DNA of 11,688 nucleotides from Bacillota bacterium (GTDB taxonomy: Bacteria; Bacillota; Clostridia; Oscillospirales; Acutalibacteraceae), in NCBI GenBank assembly GCA_023420245.1, contig JAEZWL010000198.1:1-11688 (forward strand), written 5' to 3'. Positions 7,960 through 11,688 of this stretch are shown here, piece by piece. Every line of letters starts with the position of its first letter. The first letter of the stretch is position 1. Position numbers and translations under genes: made by a program. The notes beneath the pieces were generated by a model, which was not told where the DNA came from, made no database searches, and saw nothing but the letters and a program-made list of their open reading frames with translations.

Positions 7960-8586
7960 TTATTCCTCCACCGATCTGTTTTTTCCGACAAGACCCACAA
8001 AGGCGCCCTGTGCGCCCAGGTCCGTATCCGGGTGGGCGATGAGCCATTTGTTTCTGGCAAACAGAAGGCGGTCCTCGAGCTGCTCCTGCTTTGTTTCAAG
8101 CGGAAGGTTCGTACCGGCCGGGAGCACGACCACCACGCGGAAGCCGTTGTTATCCGCGTTGCAGGGTGCAAAGTGCAGGGTGGTGGCGTAAACCTCCGCC
8201 ATGGTTCCGGCGGGCACCAGAAACGCCTCTATTTTCGAGGTATCGTAGGTGAAATTGTCGGGGTCGATATCCTGCTGGCAGCCAACAAGGAAAACCGCGT
8301 CTGTCGCCGCGATATTCAGCTCGGAGGAGCGGTGATATTCCACCGCGTTCAGCATGGTATTATGACCGTTGCAGTAGCCCAGCTGAATCGGCAGCCCGCC
8401 GAATTCCCGGTTCCTCAGCTCGCTGAAAATCGCCAGCGATTCCAGCCGGGCGTCCGACGGCTCATAGACCACGCCGCCGGGCAGCGGCGTGGTTTGCATT
8501 GCCTGTATCAATTCGGAGCAATCGTAGCCTTTGACCACTCTTCCGTATTTACGGAATTCCGGGTCGCTTACGCTCTTTAGTTTCAT
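7960..8586 (-). CDS. DUF4867 family cupin-like protein
   Basis: Cytoplasmic protein of 208 residues, recognised as DUF4867-like from its sequence and setting; no function is established to my knowledge. Two blocks look like the metal site of a cupin: GHNTMLNAVEYHRSSE (74-89, with His75, Glu83, His85, Glu89) and PAGTMAEVYATTLHFAPC (125-142, with His138). The strand-rich middle and VVVVLPAG (151-158) fit a beta-barrel. No signal peptide or membrane segment is present. It lies between the transporter genes and the kinase/isomerase genes, so a role in handling the same sugar is likely: mutarotase, a second isomerase (cupin D-lyxose isomerases exist), or a lyase. These are inferences. ATG 8586 is preferred over GTG 8595 because the GGAAAG element ends ten bases before it but only one base before the GTG. 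It follows the permease gene after 111 bases that contain a perfect hairpin. Confidence 0.8.
   Translation of the reverse strand: MKLKSVSDPEFRKYGRVVKGYDCSELIQAMQTTPLPGGVVYEPSDARLESLAIFSELRNREFGGLPIQLGYCNGHNTMLNAVEYHRSSELNIAATDAVFLVGCQQDIDPDNFTYDTSKIEAFLVPAGTMAEVYATTLHFAPCNADNNGFRVVVVLPAGTNLPLETKQEQLEDRLLFARNKWLIAHPDTDLGAQGAFVGLVGKNRSVEE
7965..7969 (-). promoter_or_regulatory. Ribosome binding site of the kinase gene, inside the preceding gene
   Basis: GGAGG on the minus strand lies in the last codons of the DUF4867 gene, six bases before ATG 7958. With TAA at 7962-7960 followed after one base by ATG, this supports translational coupling of the two genes and decides the kinase start. Confidence 0.75.
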
Positions 8587-8621
8587 CTTTATCACACTTT
8601 CCGGATAAACTCATTTTAGTG

Positions 8622-8659
8622 GATACGGGCTTCTCTGCAATTCAACGGAAGCCCGTATC
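8622..8659 (-). other. Intercistronic stem-loop between permease and DUF4867 genes
   Basis: A perfect 12-bp inverted repeat: GATACGGGCTTC (8622-8633) and GAAGCCCGTATC (8648-8659), with a 14-base loop. On the transcribed strand it is not followed by a U-tract, so it is more likely an mRNA-stability or processing element, or a leaky attenuator, than a full terminator. It separates the transporter part of the operon from the enzyme part. Confidence 0.8.
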
Positions 8660-8697
8660 GTTATAAAGTAGAAAAAGTAGGAAGGAGGTATGACAGT

Positions 8698-9876
8698 TTA
8701 AACGGCTGCGACACGTTTTTTGGAAAGCACGTCGAAGATGACGGCTGCCAGAAGAACCAGACCCTTGATGGTCATGGTGACGTCGCTGCCGACACCCATA
8801 ATAGACATACCGTTGTTCAAAACACCCATGACCAAAGCGCCGATCACAGCGCCGGTAATGGTACCCACACCGCCGGTGGCAGAAGCGCCGCCGATGAAGC
8901 AGGAGGCGATGGCGTCCATTTCAAAGTTCGTACCGGCCGTCGGGGTCGCCGCCTGAAGGCGGGAGGTAAACACAACACCGGCGAGCGCAGAGAGGACCGA
9001 CATATTAATAAAGACCAGGAACAATGCTTTGTTGGTATCGATGCCGGAGAGAATCGCCGCTTTTTCATTGCCTCCCATTGCGTACAGGTATCTTCCGGGC
9101 ACCGTGTTGCTGGTAAAAATCGCGTAGGCAATTACCAGAACCACCATGATGACAAGAAGCACCGGAATACCCTTGTATAGGGAAAGCCACACAAAGAACA
9201 GGGAAACAACGACCACGGTGGCAATCGTCTGAATGAGGAAGATCCCCATAGAGGAAACTGCAAAGCCCTGCTTTGTTTTCTTGATTCTCTTTCTGAATGC
9301 AAGATATATGTATAAGAGATCTGTGATAATGCAGAACAGGATAGCCGTGATATTGATTTTTCCGGTGCCGATGTTCGGAAGGAACCCGGAGCTGATGAAG
9401 TTAAATTCCTTTGGGAACGGAGAAAGAGTCATTCCGTTCAAAACCGCAAGCGTAAGTCCACGGAAGGTGAGCATGCCGGCAAGGGTTACGATGAATGCCG
9501 GTATGCGCATATAAGCAATCCAAAAGCCCTGCCAGATGCCAATGAGTACGCCGATAATCAGAATTACTATGATAGAAAGCCAAACGTTCATCCCTTTTAC
9601 AACGACCATCTCGCCGATGATGGCGCCGATGAAAGCGACGATAGAGCCGACGCTCAGGTCAATACTGCCGCTGCTCAGGATGCAGAGCAGCATACCGACG
9701 CTAAGAATGATCACGTAGCCATTCTGCATGATCAGGTTGGTAACGTTCTGCGGGGTCAGCAGAATTCCGCCCGTCAGAATCTGGAACAGTACCATAATAA
9801 CGGCCAGCGCGATCAGCATGCTGAACTGGCGTATGTTGATTGAGCTTTGTGATTTTCTAATTTTATCCATTGCCAT
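8698..9876 (-). CDS. mmsB: Sugar ABC transporter permease (MmsB/GguB/XylH type)
   Basis: Membrane subunit of 392 residues of a CUT2-class monosaccharide importer (BPD_transp_2 family). Hydrophobic segments cover about 18-38, 52-68, 76-95, 98-118, 126-146, 174-195, 210-231, 236-255, 284-304, 322-356 and 368-384. Family marks are SGSIDLSVGS (69-78, usually GGIDLSVGS), PAFIVTLAGMLTFRGL (126-141, as in XylH/GguB), AMGGNEKAAILSGI (266-279) and IGGASATGGVGTITGAVIGA (328-347). The frame runs up to 9909, but AGGAG (9881-9885) is just before the ATGs at 9876 and 9870. ATG 9876 also gives a TAATG one-base overlap with the ATPase stop, so I place the start at 9876; 9870 is almost as good. It pairs as a homodimer with the adjacent ATPase. 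The sugar range of this family is broad. Confidence 0.93.
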   Translation of the reverse strand: MAMDKIRKSQSSINIRQFSMLIALAVIMVLFQILTGGILLTPQNVTNLIMQNGYVIILSVGMLLCILSSGSIDLSVGSIVAFIGAIIGEMVVVKGMNVWLSIIVILIIGVLIGIWQGFWIAYMRIPAFIVTLAGMLTFRGLTLAVLNGMTLSPFPKEFNFISSGFLPNIGTGKINITAILFCIITDLLYIYLAFRKRIKKTKQGFAVSSMGIFLIQTIATVVVVSLFFVWLSLYKGIPVLLVIMVVLVIAYAIFTSNTVPGRYLYAMGGNEKAAILSGIDTNKALFLVFINMSVLSALAGVVFTSRLQAATPTAGTNFEMDAIASCFIGGASATGGVGTITGAVIGALVMGVLNNGMSIMGVGSDVTMTIKGLVLLAAVIFDVLSKKRVAAV

Positions 9877-11414
9877 TATGCTCCTATCCTGTTGTTTTTC
9901 ATGATACACTGCATGACACTTTCGGGGTTTGCTTCGGAACGGTCGAGCTCGCCCACGATTTTCCCCTCGTTCATCACGTAAACCCTGTCGCTGACGCCGA
10001 GGACCTCAGGAAGCTCGGAAGAAATCATGATGACGCATTTACCCTCGTTGGCAAGCTGATTGATAATGCTGTAAATTTCATATTTCGCGCCGACGTCGAT
10101 TCCTCTGGTCGGTTCATCTAAAATCAGAACATCCGGCTCGGTCAGAATCCATTTGCTCAGAACAACCTTTTGCTGATTGCCGCCGGATAAATTCCCTGCT
10201 CTCTGGTAGATGCTGGAGCATTTAATCCCGAGCTTGCCTTTGTATTCCTCAGAAACCTTTATTTCCAGTTCCTCGTCAATTATTTGATTCTTACTGACTT
10301 TTGACATGCTGGAAAGAGTAACGTTATGACGAATATCATCAATCAGGATGAGTCCGGCTGATTTCCGGTCCTCCGTTGCGTAGGCAATCTTATTGCCGAT
10401 TGCGTCCCTTACGGTCTTTATTTTAATTTCTCTGCCGTCTTTAAAAACCTGCCCCTGAATATTCGTGCCGTACAGTCCGCCAAAAATACTCATGGCGAGT
10501 TCTGTGCGTCCCGCACCCATCAGACCGGCGATTCCGACCACCTCGCCTCTTCGAACCTTAATATTAATGCTGTCAAGGCGTTTTTTTCCTGCGATTAGAG
10601 GGTCGTCAACAGACCAATCCTTTACCTCAAACGCAACTTCTCCGATTTTTGGCTCGCGCGGCGGAAAGCGGTGCGTCATGTCACGCCCGACCATTCCCTT
10701 GATAATCCGGTCTTCCGATATTTCATCCTTGCCTTCCACCAGAGTCTCAATGGTGGCGCCGTCGCGAATTACGGTAATTTCATCCGCAATCTTCGCAATC
10801 TCGTTCAGCTTGTGTGAAATAATAATCAGGGTCATCCCACCCTTTTTCAGCTCGAGCATTAAATTCAGAAGGTTTTCCGAATCCGTTTCATTCAGCGAGG
10901 CGGTAGGCTCATCCAGAATCAGAAGCCTTGCATCTTTGGAGAGCGCCTTTGCAATTTCTACCAGCTGCTGTTTGCCTACGCTGATATCTTTAATCAATGT
11001 GTTTGGGTTTTCTTTAAGACCGACCTTATCCAGCATCTCTTTGGCGCTTTTATAGGTTAAATTCCAGTCTACGAACCCTTTTTTGGCGCGTTCGTTTCCT
11101 ATGAATATATTTTCTGCAATTGATAGATAAGGAATCAGCGCCAGTTCCTGATGAATGATGGCAATTCCTTTTGCTTCGCTGTCCTTGATTCTTTTGAATT
11201 CACAAGCTTTTCCCTCATAAATGATATCCCCCGTGTACGTGCCGTAGGGATACACGCCGCTCAGAACATTCATCAGCGTGGATTTCCCGGCTCCGTTTTC
11301 ACCGACGAGCGCATGAATTGTACCCTTTTCTACCTGAAAGGTAACATTGTTCAATGCTTTGACACCCGGAAATTCTTTTACGATGTTTTGCATTTCTAAG
11401 AGATATTCCGCCAT
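9876..11414 (-). CDS. mmsA: Sugar ABC transporter ATPase, two domains (MmsA/GguA/XylG type)
   Basis: Cytoplasmic ATPase of 512 residues, the normal length for CUT2 importers. Domain 1: Walker A GENGAGKST (38-46), Q-loop IIHQE (86-90), signature ISVGKQQ (144-150), Walker B LLILDEPTAS (164-173), H-loop His201. Domain 2: degenerate Walker A GLMGAGRTE (297-305, Arg-Thr in place of Lys-Ser/Thr), signature NLSGGNQQK (408-416), Walker B VLILDEPTRGID (429-440), and Ser at the H-loop position (ISSELPE, 464-470). This asymmetry is normal for the XylG/MglA/GguA family, where only one half of each chain hydrolyses ATP efficiently. SGVYPYGTYTGDI (52-64) resembles the MmsA/XylG branch rather than RbsA. The start ATG 11414 has a G-rich binding site (AGGGGG) eight bases upstream. 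The stop overlaps the permease ATG by one base. Confidence 0.95.
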   Translation of the reverse strand: MAEYLLEMQNIVKEFPGVKALNNVTFQVEKGTIHALVGENGAGKSTLMNVLSGVYPYGTYTGDIIYEGKACEFKRIKDSEAKGIAIIHQELALIPYLSIAENIFIGNERAKKGFVDWNLTYKSAKEMLDKVGLKENPNTLIKDISVGKQQLVEIAKALSKDARLLILDEPTASLNETDSENLLNLMLELKKGGMTLIIISHKLNEIAKIADEITVIRDGATIETLVEGKDEISEDRIIKGMVGRDMTHRFPPREPKIGEVAFEVKDWSVDDPLIAGKKRLDSINIKVRRGEVVGIAGLMGAGRTELAMSIFGGLYGTNIQGQVFKDGREIKIKTVRDAIGNKIAYATEDRKSAGLILIDDIRHNVTLSSMSKVSKNQIIDEELEIKVSEEYKGKLGIKCSSIYQRAGNLSGGNQQKVVLSKWILTEPDVLILDEPTRGIDVGAKYEIYSIINQLANEGKCVIMISSELPEVLGVSDRVYVMNEGKIVGELDRSEANPESVMQCIMKNNRIGA

Positions 11415-11450
11415 ATACAGTCCCCCTTTTGAGCCCAGCTTTTTTATTTT

Positions 11451-11487
11451 GATTCAAGCCGGACATAATTAATGCCCGGCTTGAATC
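11451..11487 (-). other. Intercistronic stem-loop between binding-protein and ATPase genes
   Basis: A perfect 12-bp inverted repeat: GATTCAAGCCGG (11451-11462) and CCGGCTTGAATC (11476-11487), with a 13-base loop. In the direction of transcription it is followed by A-rich sequence (AAAATAAAAAAG), not by U residues, so it does not look like an intrinsic terminator. In ABC operons such a hairpin after the binding-protein gene commonly protects its mRNA and raises its level over the membrane subunits. That role is inferred here. Confidence 0.8.
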
Positions 11488-11506
11488 GGTTTAGACTGGA
11501 GAAGCT

Positions 11507-11688
11507 TTATTTTTTGAGGTCAGCTTCTTTGTAGTAACCGCTATCAATTAAGATTTGCTTATAGTTTTCCTTTGTGACGGCGATTGGGTCGCAAAGGAAG
11601 GACGGAACGACTTTTTCACCGTTGTTGTAAGTCTTGGTGTCGTTAACATCGGCTTCTTTGCCCTGGAGAACCGCGTCAACCATAGCGG
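11507..11688 (-). CDS. Sugar-binding protein of ABC importer (ChvE/MmsE type), C-terminal fragment
   Basis: Only the last 59 residues are inside the window; the gene continues past the right edge and ends at TAA 11509-11507. The tail reads MVDAVLQGKEADVNDTKTY (from the second residue), then NNGEKVVPSFLCDPIAVTKE and finally NYKQILIDSGYYKEADLKK. This is the typical C-terminus of the multiple-monosaccharide binding proteins (ChvE/MmsE), which fold as type I periplasmic binding proteins and in Gram-positives are usually lipoproteins; the N-terminus needed to see a lipobox is absent here. It lies 92 bases before the ATPase gene, with a hairpin between. The truncation is due to the window edge, not to a broken gene. 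Confidence 0.88.
   Translation of the reverse strand, partial: AMVDAVLQGKEADVNDTKTYNNGEKVVPSFLCDPIAVTKENYKQILIDSGYYKEADLKK

Noticed and set aside
7959..8171. N-terminal extension of the kinase to 575 residues
   Set aside because: The extension is an out-of-frame reading of DUF4867 codons. Kinase homology and a GGAGG site both point to ATG 7958.
7864..8580. Plus-strand open frame of 238 codons opposite the DUF4867 and kinase genes
   Set aside because: It lies antisense to two well-supported genes, shows no recognisable domain, and has the Arg/Gly/His-rich composition of a shadow frame.
8682..8702. AGGAGG followed by ATG on the plus strand just past the permease stop
   Set aside because: The frame reads only three codons (Met-Thr-Val) before a stop, so the match to a ribosome binding site is most likely chance.
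9877..9909. Permease start at 9909
   Set aside because: It would overlap the ATPase gene by 34 bases, with its N-terminus encoded by the ATPase's last codons. AGGAG at 9881-9885 serves the ATGs at 9876 or 9870.

Overview
The window looks like part of a chromosome from a Gram-positive anaerobe, probably a Clostridia member (Oscillospiraceae/Ruminococcaceae-like is a guess). The grounds are the strong AGGAGG-type ribosome binding sites, a Firmicutes-style ECF vitamin-transporter module, a Firmicutes-style secreted protein with an Ig-like domain, and a tightly packed sugar operon. GC content looks close to 50%. Nothing seen suggests a prophage, transposon or CRISPR array. The window is densely coding and each end cuts through a gene.

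Left third (1-4779, + strand): an ECF transport module. It runs from a double ABC ATPase that is missing its N-terminus at the window edge, to an overlapping membrane S component, and, after about 116 bases, to a 778-residue secreted protein. That protein has an N-terminal alpha/alpha-toroid (prenyltransferase/intrinsic-factor-like) region, a Big_4-type Ig-like domain and a long beta-rich C-terminus. The likely reading is a micronutrient uptake system with an extracellular partner. Cobalamin is the best guess because of the toroid's resemblance to intrinsic factor/transcobalamin, but the ligand is not shown by the sequence. The T component expected in a complete ECF transporter must lie outside the window.

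Centre (4780-4930): a short gap between converging operons that holds a good bidirectional terminator.

Right two thirds (4931-11688, - strand, read right to left): a sugar uptake and catabolism operon. It starts outside the window and runs: periplasmic-type sugar-binding lipoprotein (ChvE/MmsE type, only the C-terminal 59 residues present), double-domain sugar ABC ATPase (MmsA/GguA/XylG type), BPD_transp_2 permease (MmsB/GguB/XylH type), DUF4867 cupin-like protein, xylulokinase-like FGGY kinase, and an L-fucose/L-arabinose-isomerase family enzyme. Together these would import a monosaccharide, isomerise it to a ketose and phosphorylate it. The sugar itself cannot be fixed from the sequence. 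Genes are coupled by 1-nt overlaps or gaps, and two perfect 12-bp intercistronic hairpins split the transcript into binding-protein, transporter and enzyme segments. The operon promoter, and any catabolite-repression site, is outside the window.
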